64,000 bases of DNA from Camarhynchus parvulus (lineage: Eukaryota > Chordata > Aves > Passeriformes > Thraupidae): positions 13,497,820-13,561,819 of the forward strand of contig NC_044582.1 of NCBI RefSeq assembly GCF_901933205.1, given 5' to 3'. Positions 1-13,700 of this stretch are shown here, one piece after another. A program made the position numbers and the translations under genes. The notes beneath the pieces are model-generated. The model was given only the letters and a program-made list of their open reading frames with translations, searched no databases and had not been told where the DNA came from. Positions within the stretch are counted from its first letter, which is position 1, and the number at the start of each line of letters is the position of its first letter.

Positions 1-3000
1 ATTAACTATAGTGATTAAATTTTTTCTGGAAATATAACCAGGTTGGTGTAGTGGTGAAGGCATGTTATGCTGTTCTGTGGAATCTTTGTAACCAAAACAT
101 TTTACTGTTCACATCAGGCATCAGCCTACAATGTCCATTGACAAATTACACTTAGTGGTGAATAGTATGTACATCTTTGTTGAAAATCAGACTTGAATTT
201 TAAAAGCCAATCTTAATAAGCAGATGCTTATGCTGAGAATGGATAGGGGAGAATGAGCATTAGCAATGCTCTGGCTTAAAAATATTTCTGCAGAACTTTT
301 ACATACTCCTTTTGCCTTTTTTGATCAAGCTTTCTATTCTTTTGTCATAACCTTGATAGTTTGTTCTTTGCCCTTTCACCTCTTGGTAGTTTTGCTTTCT
401 CTTCCTCTGATTCAGTTTTCATTCTCCACCTTCTTTGAACTGCAGTAAGCAGACTTCTGGCAAATAGGAGACTGCTGTTCTGGTCTCTGCACACAGGCTG
501 CCTTTACTCTTTTCCTCCAGCAGTTGCTGTCCTGGAGAGGATCTTAACCTCACTTTTTTTGTTGATATTTAATTTCATTTCTAGAAGGGATGTTGTCTTA
601 TTAGATACTAGGATAGGTGGACTGTGCAATGGTCCCAGTCAGAAAAGGTACAAGATTTGTAGGAAATTTGATACATTTGGGGAGTTAAAAAAGAAAAATC
701 CAATTAAAATAGATAGCTGTGGTAGTCACTGAAATCTAGTGAGTAATTAAATGCAAGCTGCTGGCCTGTTCTCTGAGGTAGTTTCAGCCTGTTTTATGTG
801 TTCTGTTATGTGTGAGATTTAGTAATAGAAATGAGGGATTGAGAGTATGCAGGCACAGTTAGTTTTAATGAGCATGAGCTTCTTCAATGTAGCTGTCCTG
901 AAAGAGAATGCTGAAAATACTAAGAAATTATTCAATCATTTGTGTGTTTCCACAATGTGTTTCAGAGAATAAAAGATGGCAGATCAGTGTAAGAAAACTT
1001 TCCAGATGAGGCATGCTGAGCTCCATTTTACTTGATGTACAGTATGCCAAATTATCCATTATTGGTTTTTCTTTTTTTGTTAGAAAATGATGCTACATTG
1101 ACCTTTTCCAAGTAAGGAGCATTTTCCTTATTACATGCTGAGCAACTGATGCAGTTATCTCAGAATTGTGTATGGCATTGGCTCATTCTGGTCTTGGTAC
1201 AGAGTGCAGTAATGCATCATTTAAAGTTGTTTTTCTAAAAATTCAGTTACATTTGAAAGGAGAAGTGAATTCTGGAGATCAGTGTCCAGCAGCTTCCTAT
1301 TATGGAGGTAAATGAAGTTGTTTTTTCTTTCTGGTGTTAATGGAATTAATGTGACTAACAGCTCTTATAATAGTATCTTTATGTTGATACAATGAATACT
1401 GTATTTATGGAAAAATACATGGAAAGTTTGAGGTCTGAATTTAAATTTTTAGTTTGACCCTGAAAAATATTCCCAGATGGAGAGAGTTAAATGAGCCCAG
1501 CTTTGAAAGAGGAACATATGAATCACAGTTGCCAGGCTCTTCCTTGAGATGCACAGGCTTTACAAAGTGAAGTATTTCAAAAAGTAATCTTCAAACCCAG
1601 AGTAACAGTGCATTGAGATGACACTGGTGAAATACTAGAAACTTCGTTAGACTTCTAAATAGAAAATGTGCATGTCATGAAGTGGATCAGGTGTAAAGTA
1701 TTAGATGTTAGAATACCAACTGCACAATAGATGTAAACTTTCATAAATGGCTGTCAGAGGACGGAAAAATTGGGCACCCATCACCTTCTCCTGGCACATA
1801 CTTACTTACTATGTAAGTTTTGTTAAACTGTTCTGTATGTTGTTCTCTAAAACTTTCATGGTCAAATTTGTCACTCCCAAACGGTGCCACATAGGTACTG
1901 TTTGTCCTGTTGGAGCACAGAAAGAGAAGATTTCCCTGAAACCTGCTCTTGCCCTGCTCAGCTAATGGCATGAGGCACATTAAAGATGTGAGAGCTTACC
2001 TGCCTAAAAATGAGGCTCCTGGGTTGGGAAGTGTGGACTCAGGTCTCTTCCAGTTGCCTTTAATGATTTTGGTTGGGTCAAACTCCTTACAATTTCAAAG
2101 CCATTGTTAAATTGCATTCAGGCCTCTTACCTTTGCTACTCTCTCACTGGTTGAATCTTTATTCTGATACCAGTGCTGTAGGAGACCACTGTGGGGTACA
2201 AGACCTTTTGCATTGATTTGTGTGATCTGGCTGGAGTCTTGTGCATGACTTCCTTTGAAATCAGGTTGTGATTTGGTGTGTGGAGCAAATTCTTTTCTCT
2301 GTGTCAAATGGTTTTACTCTTAGAATGGTCCTTTGTGAGTTTGTGTATTTCCTGGCATTCTGTCATTGCTTTCTGTCACTTGGAGCTAAGATTTTAAAAC
2401 TGAAGGTGTTTCACAGTGTAAAGGACCTTTGTAAATTATTCAGATTTCTTGGGATCCTCAAACTGAACTAGGAAAACACTTTTTTTTTTACATCAATTTC
2501 TGTCAATTTGTCTCAGTTACCATTTAAAACTGCAGTTCTGTATTGCCAGCAAATATTCATGGAAGGTTTCTTAGAGTGATGGCACATGGATGTGGTGTCT
2601 CTGACTGGTATGGAGTGCTTTATCCTTCAGTCCTTCTCTCCTGTTAACAATTCCCCCCTCCATTTAGTAAAGGTGATGAAAAGTCTGAGAATCCAGCACA
2701 GTCTGAAAGGCACAGCTATGGGAACAGGTTCCAGGCTGTGGATTTACAGTTGTCTGGGCATCACACAGGAGCAGCCTCTCTGTGGGCTGTTAACAATGTA
2801 AATATCAGGCAGTGCATGCTGTCACTGTCCCATTCATCTCAGCTCTTGGTGAAAGTGACCCTGGAGTATTTGCTTGTGTGTATAAACTTTGATACATAGG
2901 CATACCCAAAGGGAATACTCCTGCATGAAATATTAGCAATGACATTTAAGCCTATACTTCTTTTCATACATAGCTTGATATTACATCACAGAAAGTAGAT

Positions 3001-4618
3001 ATTGAAAAATAGAAGCTTATTATTCCTGTCTGATTTTCCTCCCCTCAGCATATATTTACTAATTTTGCTTGGCTTGCTGTAGTTGGGTGTGTCACAGGTT
3101 TTCATGCTTTTTTCAGTAAATATCATATAAATAAATAAGCAAGAGTTGCTACTTAAAGTGCAAATGAGATGATTTGTTTATTTGATGTAACCTCAGTTGT
3201 GAAAAGGTGTCTGTGATTTAGGTGAGGGTAGCTGTGATCTCAGCCAAGTTAGATGTCTTTGGTCATTGCATTTGCATCCAGCTGCAAAATCCAGTTGGGG
3301 TTGTTATTGCAGGTGTCGTGCTTAATTTTGATGTAGCACTAGTAAGATGTGTGGAAAATGTGGGATAGACCTTATGTCTTCTAACTAAAAGTATTGGTTT
3401 TTTTTATGATGAAGATACATACTAATTCTGGAAGTAGTTTTGGTGTGGATATATTCTCTGTCTGTGAGAAACAAAGTGGACAGGGCTGATGGTGTCTTCC
3501 TCTGAGCAGTTACCTCGAATTATGGCACACTTAATGTGCAACACACTCAATTTATTTCATAATTGCTGTTCTATTAATGAACAAAGCAGTGGATGTTGCT
3601 GAAAGTACACACAGGCAAATAGTAGCTGTAAAACAAAACTCTGGGGTCAGTTCTAGCACAAGAGTAAACAAGTTTAACTTATTTTCTAAGTTTCTATTAA
3701 GATAAATCTATTACTTGAGGGTTTTTATAAGAAAATGTTCACTTATGTCAATTTTTAACCTTTAAATAGTGTTACAGATCTGTAGCCACATATTATGTTT
3801 GCAGTTTCCATTTTTTTGGTCTTTTAATGATTGAATAACATTTTTAGTTATATAAATATAATATACCTTTAAGTTTTGTAGTGAATGCTGAATTTATTGC
3901 TCCAGTTGTCTCTGAATGCAGTTATAACTGTTAAATATATTCTTAACAAACTGTATTCTTCAAAGTAAAATTGTAGAAACTACTTTTATTTGTAAAAGTC
4001 TCCAAGTATGTGTGTTATCTCTGCAATCCACACATGCTCTGACATACTGTTATCTCTGGTTCTGTCTCCTGTGTAGCTGTTCCATGGATCTCTGGCAGCA
4101 GATGGGTGGACTATAATGCACTGTTAAACAAATAAAACCATTAGGCATGTAATTCTGCCCGGTGAATGACTGTGTGTTTAAAATGGTTTAAAAAAATTAA
4201 ATAGCAAATGAAGTTCACTTTTGAATTCATTTAATGACATTGGAATAAAATCCAAAGCCCTTTTCAGAATACATAAAACATCCCCTCTTATGTTGTGTTT
4301 ATCTCAATTGAAGTCAGTCTTTTTTTATTGCATTATTGCATCTGGTATAAAATAATCAGTCCTAAATTAGTTTTCTAATAGATGTTTTCTACAAGTAATC
4401 ACTCATTTTACATTTATCTTTGTAGTAAGATTTTTGCTTTTGTAATACTCCAGCACAAAATTATCTATTGCATTATATGCTCTTTTTTCCTCATTTTCAA
4501 ATTTGATACAAATGTCTCTAAAATTTTGATTCAACACTAGTGTCATGGCTCTGTAATTAAACTGTTTTTCTATAATTGTCAGCAGCTGAGAGATGCCATT
4601 TTGTCTTTTTGTTTTTAG
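1..4618 (+). other. ATXN7: ATXN7 intron (5' part outside window)
   Basis: This is AT-rich non-coding DNA ending in a pyrimidine-rich tract and AG at 4617-4618, directly before the first recognisable ATXN7 exon. I looked for the preceding human exons (the segment with the residues LDESFKEFGKN and the polyglutamine exon) and saw neither, so the stretch is called intron. Short open frames here have no recognisable similarity. No repeat family is identifiable by eye. Confidence 0.8.
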
Positions 4619-4723
4619 ATATGCCAATATTTGGTCTTTGCCCGGCTCATGATGATTTCTATTTGGTGATGTGTAACCACTGTAATCAGGTCGTAAAACC
4701 ACAGGCATTTCAATCACATTATG
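4619..4723 (+). CDS. ATXN7: ATXN7 exon: first part of the N-terminal zinc finger
   Basis: The exon is 105 nt, entered with two bases of a split Asp codon and leaving one base of a split Glu codon. It reads [20 protein letters not shown] and continues to QAFQSHY. The acceptor is a T-rich tract ending ttttag, and the donor is gtaagtg. The two cysteines (CNHC) and first histidine of the C2H2 finger are here; the last histidine is in the next exon, 24 kb away. In human ATXN7 this finger is needed for assembly into the deubiquitinase module. Confidence 0.96.
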
Positions 4724-7700
4724 GTAAGTGCTTAACTATTTTTAATAATTAAGGGTGAGGTTAAATCAGGATTAAGCCTGGCAATTTAAAAAAAAACTGA
4801 TGGTAAATAGATCATTAAATTATAAAAAATGTCAAAGAACATAAACTGTATTTAATAATTTTATATACATTTTAATGCAGTTACATAAAGATCTCTGTTT
4901 TTTAGTTTTTTATTTTCTTGAAGTGCTGCATAGCTACAGTTCAGTTTCAAAATGACATATCTAGTGTATTTCACAGCCAATATGTGTAGTGTGTTTGTGT
5001 CTCTGTGTGTCATTTCTCTTTTTGTATTTACAGATTATTTTTACATGGGTTCTGGTACAGTGTGAACTAGAACTGAAAGCTAAACTTACAGTGAAATTTA
5101 TAAAATGCAGTAAGCTTCCAATAGCCAGTAAGCTTATTTATTTATTTTCAGAATTATCAATTTGTATTTGTTTTACTGGTCTAGTGGCTTTGTATATAAA
5201 CTATATAAGGAAGCTCTTGTTGTATTGGTTGGCCAGTGTTTAGAGAGGACTGAGAAAATGTGAAGTGCTGTGCCAGTTGAACTGCTTGGTTACTTCCTCC
5301 AAGCCTGACTGGGGGTGGTTGGCAGTTCTGCTTTTCCACTCTCCTCTCAAGACTAGAAATTAACCTCAAACAGTTTAATGTCAATATTTGGATAGGCGGT
5401 TTTTTGGAATTCAGCTTTTTGTTTCTTAAGAAATTGAGTTGTTTTCTGACCAACTCCTAATAAACATGATGGACAAAGCATCTTCTGAACTGGTCCTTCC
5501 TCCCCATGTGTGCATGTATTTGTACACTCTCTTTTCTCTAGGCCAGTGTCCCTACTGGTTGGCTTGGTTTATAGGATACAAGCTGGGTATGGGCAGGGAA
5601 CCTCTTCTAGAGTTGAGAAAAAGTAATAACCTTTTGTGCTCCTTAAATAATCCAATGCTTTGGCAAGAAAAGATGACTTCTGCTTCCTCGAGACTGGAGA
5701 AGGGCCTTTCTTGACTGTGCAGAGGGTGAACTTCTTATCCTTTCTCCCTCTAACGTGGCTTTTTGTTATATTGCCTTATGGATTATATAGCCCTACCCTT
5801 GCTGCTGGATCCTGCAGTTGTGTCACACAGCGCGAGTCAGAAAATAACCTGAATAGGTTTTGTGTCATAATTCTCAATAGTTTGCTTGTTATTCTGTGGA
5901 TGGCTGTACTAATAATTTTTTTTAAACCCATGGTTTTGTGGATATAAGTCTCCAGAGCTGTTGGGAGCCAGAAGAAGAAAAGGCCATCTTTTCTTGCTTT
6001 TCTTGCTCTGGTTGCTGTAAGCCTTTCCACAGGCCAAGAATGAGTCTACCCCTTGCCAGTGAGATTCCTCATGTGTCACTGAATATCAACTTAAGATGTC
6101 CAATAACTCCTTCTAAAATATCATATTAAACTGATTCTGATGGCTAAAAATAAATTTATGGGGGAGGACTGGATGATACCAAGTTCTGAGTGATGGCATA
6201 TTCAATATTCCATCTTGAGGTCAGTAATATTGTAGTGATGGAGGGCTGTGGATAGCTGCAGACACTTAAGGTTGTCTTTATGAAATGAGCAGGTGATTTC
6301 CAAACTCTGTCTCACAAACAGGTGTCTGGTAGGAAGCAGCATTATGTTTGTCCCTGTGGACAGGTGGCAGAAGCAGCTCAGGAGCTGAATAGGTGCAGCA
6401 TTGTGTCTTGAGCATGGACATGGAAACGTGGCATCTTGTAATGCTGCTTGGACTGCTGTTAGACTTGTTATGTGAAGTTAATTCCAGCTCTTTTGTAAGC
6501 ACTGTTTGCAATTTAAAAGGCACAGGGTGAACAGGGAACTGCAAAATGAAGGTATGGAAAGTATTTTTTAAAGTCATAATAAATACTAACATAACATTTC
6601 CATTCTGTATCATTTTATAGAAGTGTGATCCCTAAATGTGAAAATTTCTCTAATACAAGCCTTATATCAGTGGCAGATTCATACTTCAGGAGAAGTGTAG
6701 AAGGAGTGGATAGAAATGATGAGGTTATTCTTAGTGTTTCTTAAGCCTGTTCTGAACAATGAAGAGTCTTGGCGTGGGCTGTGGCGTGCAGAGGAAACAG
6801 GCGGGGTCATTCTGATGAGAAAAACAGGCTTGGGTGGGGTGAACGTCATTAAAGGACCTTAGTTTGCCAATCTAATAGCCTCAGAAAGGTAAGAAGGCTG
6901 ACTTGGTGATTTTGTGTAGCACTAGTTCTCAAAGCCTTCTATCAGCCTTCCCATTTTTTAAATCCTTTCACAGCTGTCCCTTAATTTAGAAAATTAAATA
7001 TGAAAGCTGATAAATATGGCAGGTGATTGATTACCAGACAATGATCTATTTTTTTTTTAACAGTATAGCTCAGGAGAAGGAAATTGCTGAAGTCCTCAAA
7101 ACATGGTTATTTTAAAACAAAAAGTGTGTTATCATGATAACAAGAAGGTAAAGCACTCTTTGGATTCACAACAGTCAGTTCACCCTGAATTAGGTTTTTT
7201 ATTGATGGTATGATTTCAGGAATTGAAAAATTCTGAAAAGTTGCAGTCCATCAATGTATCTTTTTGTTATGTTCTTAGGATCTTTTATTTTTAATTGTTG
7301 CCAGAGAAGTATTAATCTCTTAAAATATCCTATAGCTCTTGGTGGTGTGTGTTGCTGTACTTGGTGTTCTTTGAAATTTGTCATGTGAAATTTTGTTTTC
7401 TGAAGTAGTAGAATATGCTCTGTTAAAATGTGACTTTTGTCAAAGGAAAGCTAAACAAACTATTAGTTAAACCTAATAAGCTAATTAATTTCTTTCAAAG
7501 CATATTTGTGATAAACTACTTAACTAGGTAGGCTGAAAGTGCTTTGCAGGACATATGCTGGCTTTTTTCTCTGGATCATAAGTAGTCAGAAATAATTTAA
7601 ATGTAACCTTATTAATTAGAATATATAACCTTTTTAGTAAAATAATTTATTGATACAAATGACATATTTGTTTATGTAACTGACTCCTTTCTATTTCATG

Positions 7701-10700
7701 CATTTGACTAGAAGAGATACTAATGTAAAATAAAATTCTACTTGTTTAGGCAATCCAAGCATGTGTCTGGGCTATGAATTTCCATTTTAATAATTTATTC
7801 AGTGGTGTTGATATATGTACTATGCTTGATTTGTAAAGCTGGTATGCATAACACCACGTGCAGGTTTGTTTTTAAGAGCAATCCAATATAATGAGATATC
7901 TGAAGTCAGCTTGTGGCATTCCTTCCAGCCTGTGTACAGTAACTGGCAGTGCAGTCCAATGGCTTTAGCCCTTGGCTTAGGGTGGCAGCCCTGCTGGGGA
8001 CATGGTGGGGCAGGAGTGAGCCAGCCAGCCAAGGAAAAGTTGTTTCAAGACAAATCCTCTGTTCTGTCAGATCACAGCTGTTTTCATTTGGGGGGCCAGA
8101 CAAGTGATTGCAGCCCTTTATTGTTCCTGTTCCTGCTGTTGCTTTGTGAATGGCTGCACTTTCATGGTATCAGCATCTTCCTTAGATGAGTCAAGATCAG
8201 TTCAGAGGTGAAAGATGGAAAAAAGATAAAACGTTCAGGCACTGAGTCTTGTGGGTGAAGAACCTGGGATCACTTATCTTGATGACCTATTCCCAGAAAG
8301 TGTTTTTCTCCAGGAGTATTTCTCTACACCCTGGATGATGGTGTGCCAGCCGTCACACTCCTCAGGACAGCAGGATGTGCCTGTCTCCCTTTGATTTCCG
8401 TTCTTTCCTCCCCTAAGACATGTTAGATACAGTTCTTGTGCTGCACCCAAAGGTTGCTCTTTGAGGAAGCCATTGTGACAGTTATTTCAGGTTGTTCGTG
8501 GAAGCCCTGAAGTGCTGTGGTTTTCAGGCTGTGTGACCTTTTGTTGGCATTTCAGCTGTTCCACAGGTTTATCTCATCTCCCTGTGGTTATCACCCTCCT
8601 GGCTAATGAGAGCTGCTTCTCTGCTCTGGCTGCGCTGCTCTGTGGCTAAGAGAGAGCTCAGCACTGTGAAAGTAGCATCAGCATAGACATGTGTGGGGTT
8701 TCTTCCTTCTAACTTTGCTTTTTTTTTCCCCCAGAGGTTTTTTTCCCCCTCTGTGCCTTAGTTTCCATGAATACAAAGTAGGGTTAAACTCTCAGCAATA
8801 ATAATGAAGGCTACCTGTAAAACTTACACTGAGAGTGCCTGTGACTCATGTAGTGATTGTGAAAACCATGAATACAGTACATGTTGGAAAGAGATGATGA
8901 TAGTGTGTTGGGCTGTTGAGTCATTAAAAAGCTATGTCAAGTGTTTTGATTAACTTCCATGGGTTTGGCACAGTGGCAAAGGTGAGCAACCACTGGGAGC
9001 TTTGCCTGCTGCTGCTGCTGTCCTGAGAGCTGATGGGGAATTGCTTAAACATTTTGGTTGCCAATCAGTGCAGGTTTAAACCTGAAGTGTATGAATCAGA
9101 AGCACGGTTACTGTACAGGTATGCCCACCATCTGTTGTGGTTTCTAGGAAGTTGTGGAATTGGAATAGAGCATCACACAACCTTTTACTTGGAGGGCAGA
9201 TCCTGACAGTAGAGAAAGAGATGTTTGCTGGTTACTTGGGTCCATCCTCTGAGTCTGTTGCCTTTTGTGATTCTCCTTCATCTGATTGTGTAACCGAAGT
9301 CCTTCCTCCCTCAGCCAGGGCCCACACCCACCTTTCATTTACAGGTCTCCACTTCGAGAGTCCTAAAGGATTTTTTTTTGTGTTGGTGTTAAGTGCCTGG
9401 ATTCAGAGAGAACACGTGATACTTGTGATTTTAATTGAGAAAAATGATCTGTTAACTATCTCTGTTGGTGTGCTGATGTATTTGGGATGTGTATCATACA
9501 TAACTTCAGTATTACAGTCCCTGCAGTGCTACATATTTGGGTTCTTCTCACACTGTGAATTGAGTATAAATTTGTCCTACTGTATTTTTGTTAAATTTGG
9601 CAGCAGCTAATTGTTCTGAAAAATCTGTCAATATTTAATCTTTTTAAGTTGTTGTGCATGTATTGCTTGTTTAGAGTAGAATAAGAGAGTATGTTTAGCA
9701 TGAATTCATGGATTACAAAGTCAAAGTGTCTGTACAAGGCAGCATTTGAAGCTGATAAGAAAAGAAAGGAATGTACTGAATCTCGTTCCAAAGCCATTGG
9801 ACCTGAGGACTGGGTTGTTGTTGCTTGGTTTTTGGGTTGGTTGGGGATTTTTTTTTTTGAGTGTGTGGTTTTTTTCCTCGTGGGAGATTGCTTGAGCTCA
9901 TCCTCATTTTGGAGGGATAAGTCTTCATTGTGGCCTGCATACTTTTGGCAGCAAGCAATTTGTTTCAGTAATTAATGCCCACTGTTCACTAAAGTCTTTT
10001 TAAAGCAATGTGAAAAGGTTTTTTATAAATCGTAAGAATTTTCTTGGGTATCAGTGATCTTCTGTAGCAGTGTAACAGCCAAAATAAACCTGAATATTCT
10101 GTGGTATGTCACAGCTGTGCTGGAGCAATCTGCCAAGCATATTGCCAAACATGCACAGGTGGCATTTGGCATATTATGGCTGCAGTTAATGTATATGTTT
10201 TAACAAATTATCATTGGCAGCTTCTGTTCAGGAACTTCTGTTTAAATGCCCAGTCATCTCACAGTTCTTCACACAGTCCAAGTTGCAGCAGCTGGATCTT
10301 AATCTGTGGGTCCAGCAACAACTAGTTTAATTTCTTAGTAGTAATTTGTGAAATTCTTCAGCTTTTGCAAGAATCGTCTTGGCATATAGCAGGGAATGTG
10401 CTCAGAGGTCAGCACAGGATTCATTTCAGTTTCAGCTGGCTATTTAGTCATTTTTAAATAATGCATCATTAAATAAGAAATTATAATAATGTGGAAAGAA
10501 ACTCAGTAAATATACTTTGAGCTTTGAAATGTGCACCCCCAAGCCATTAGCTGAATACCAAATGTGCCATGCAGATTTTACAGAGTGGTGGAGTTCGGTG
10601 CTGTGGTTACTTGTATCATCACAGACTGTTCACATGCAGAAGATTATTTCTGTACACAGAATGGCTGTGGTCTTTGTTTATTGCATGAAAGCACAGGGAG

Positions 10701-13700
10701 TCTGTTGGAGAAGTTGATGGCAGTTTTCTAGTACAACTTCCTCCTTTTTTGTGGGTACATGAGTTTGTCAAGCTCTGGTTGAAGATATAAAGCAATTTTT
10801 AAGTGTCGGCCAAGAAAAAGGTGATGTTCAGCTTCAGATTTAGGAGATACTGATTATTCAGTTTACTGCTTACCATGTAACTCACGTTACTCTCTTGACA
10901 GCACTGTGTGTGCTAAAATACTGCAAACTTCAAGTGCTTGATGTGCTTTAGGCTCATCTTACCTTTGGTTAATGTGAAATTAATTTTATGCAGTTCTTCC
11001 ATAGCAGAAGACCTAGATGCAAAAATCCTTTTGGTTTAATATTTGCTCAAGAGACAGTATAGTTTTTCTATTCTATTCTTACTGAAATGTTAAAATATTT
11101 AAAACTAGTCTAACATACAAAATTATGCAAGGGTTCCATGAGAACCCTGCTCCTTTATAGTGATCTCCTTGCTGGGTATTTGTTTGGGCACTGGTACTGA
11201 CTGCTCTCTTCAAAACAAATGGTGATGGGGAAGAACAAGTGGAAAGAAAGAAAAACAAATATTTATCTTTGTGGGAAAAGAAGCAGTGCCTTGTTCACTA
11301 TCACAGACACTAGTTCAGCAAGAGGGAGAAAGCGTGTTGATCAATAAGTTGGAATAAGATCTAAAGAGAACAAGTAATTCCAACAAAAAGTTGCTATTGA
11401 GTGTATATGACTACAGCTTCACTTTGAAGGTAGCCAGGTGGGATAGTTGCATCAGGTCTACAATTAAAAATGACTTGTTTATTGACAAAAAAATGACAAT
11501 GAGGGACTTAACCAATCTAGAATCAAGGTTGAGTTTCATCACTCAGAACTCATTTTGTGAGAGGAAACAGCACGAGCAGGACACAGCTCTCCCAGCCATC
11601 ATTCCTGACTTTCTGCAGGGTCAGGGAAGGCCACTCTGCATCAGCTTACGTGATCCACATCCTTGGAAGGTTTCCTTCTCAGCTAAAAGGGTTCTTTCTG
11701 CTGCTTAAGCCACTCCTCCAGGCTGGAGCTCAGCCAGGGGAGGTGGCACACACTGAGGGCAGGCCATGGGCACGCAGGCTCTGGCACCCTGCCCCAAGCT
11801 GGGTGCAGGAGAACGGAGCTGCAACATGTGTAAGAGCTGGGGAGGCAGAAGAAGCCTGAGTTGAAATTAAAAAAAGACTAATTTCTGCTGTTCTGGAGAG
11901 ATGGGAATGTGTCAGAGCCATGGAGATACAAACTTGGTTTTGGAGAGTGGGGTTAGTAGTTTAATTTCAAAAGCTAACCACATGCAGATGAATTATTTAT
12001 AAGGACTTTCTCATTTGTTTTTTGGGGAGAAGTGTGTTCTCATGAACTGTGTAGATTATTCCAAGAACTGCAAACCTCAGTGAATACCACAGCGCTTTGT
12101 GATTCTAGGGAGGAGTATTCTGGGAAGCTTGTAAAATTGTTTTGAGTATTGAACTGTCATGAAGAAAATAATTTTTGGTTGGTTTTTTGCTTCCCCCACA
12201 ATGGAAGTACATAGTTTCCAGTTGCACAGACTGTACCCTCTCATCCCAGAATCTGACTCTTGAACAACTGCTGTGTTTGGGATGGTCTCTTTTTCTCTGC
12301 AAGCACACCTTCATAGGTCAGATAGGAAATCCCATCAGTAACCATCACTTACATTGCTTCTTGTGAAGATACCAGTGCACCCAGTACAGCTGGCTCTGCA
12401 GTACCTGCCTGGGGCAGTGGTGCCCAGTTTGGCAGGGCTGCCTCAACACAGCTGGAATTAAGTGGTTTGCAGTCTGTGTGTCTGTGTGTCCAAGGAGGGG
12501 AAAGAGAGGACACTGGGGAATAGCTAAAAAGGGAAATGTAAAACAAAGAACTTGAGTAAAATACATGTAAAAAGAAAGAGACGAAGGCAATAAGAAAGGT
12601 AGGACAAAATTACCTTGGAAGAGAGAGAATAAGGAAGTAAGTACAGTGTTGGTTTTATTACTCTGTAACAAGGGGTAAAAGTGGTAGAAAGGAGGAGAGG
12701 CTAAACAGGGCAAAACAAAGAAAAGCTTTTTCACAAGATTTTCCTCTCTCAATGTTTTGGCAACAATACTATTAATGTGGTTTGTGTAATGCTATGATGG
12801 TCTTGGATTTTGCACATTTGCACATTTTGGTGGGGGGTGAGGGCAACAGGAATGTGTCCTGCTTGAGACACATCCCCTGGCTTTATCAGGCACTGAGCAT
12901 CAAGGGAAGAGATGGATGCATGCATGTGTGTGCACCTAGTAATAGTTCATCTTTTAGTTTCTTTTTCATTGCCTTTACTGTTTCTGTTTGGACTTCTTAA
13001 TGTTATTCCACAATTCTCATTTTCCATTTCTGAATAATATTTTTTAGACAGTAGGATGTATGTATAGCCTTCAGCAGCTTTTGCTATTAGAATCCCCCCC
13101 AGTGAAGATGAGGTGTAGTGTACTAGGTGGAAAAAAAGCTATCCATGCTGGACCAACATAAAAACAATGTTTTTCAGGAACTTCAACTTCCACCTCTGGA
13201 AAAATAGGCAGCATTTTAAAATCTACCTTCTCACCCTCAGCAATAGTGCACTGAATGGTAACCAGGTATTAGGCATGATCAAGCTTTCAGAAAGACTTGT
13301 GATGATATTTTTCTTACTAAATTAAGAGAAATCTATAACATTTTGGTTTTAGACACAGCTAAAAAGTAGCTGCTACTTACTTTAGTTGGGCATTATGTCA
13401 AGTAGTTTTCACCTGGTATTTATTTGGTTTTGATCACCAGTTTGCTGGCTTTTTAAAAAGAAACATGATACTGCCTTGGGGTTTTTTTTCTTCCAAGCAA
13501 TATGATACACTTAAAACTAATATATGATACACTTTAAGTCTAGAAATGGTGTTTTTAAGATATAACCAGAAGAGGGAGTGTGTAACACCTTCTATACAAT
13601 GAAACCTGCAAGTTTATTGATGAAGAGCAATCAAAAACCACATGTCTTTTTTTTTAAGTTATTTATTAACTGCAGGGTCAAATTCACTTTCAAAATAACA

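Noticed and set aside
4403..4717. 104-residue frame on the - strand over the first ATXN7 exon
   Set aside because: It is the antisense shadow of the exon at 4619-4723 plus AT-rich intron, with no known similarity.
9137..9610. 157-residue + frame in the large ATXN7 intron
   Set aside because: No family similarity, low-complexity hydrophobic end, and no splice sites linking it to ATXN7.
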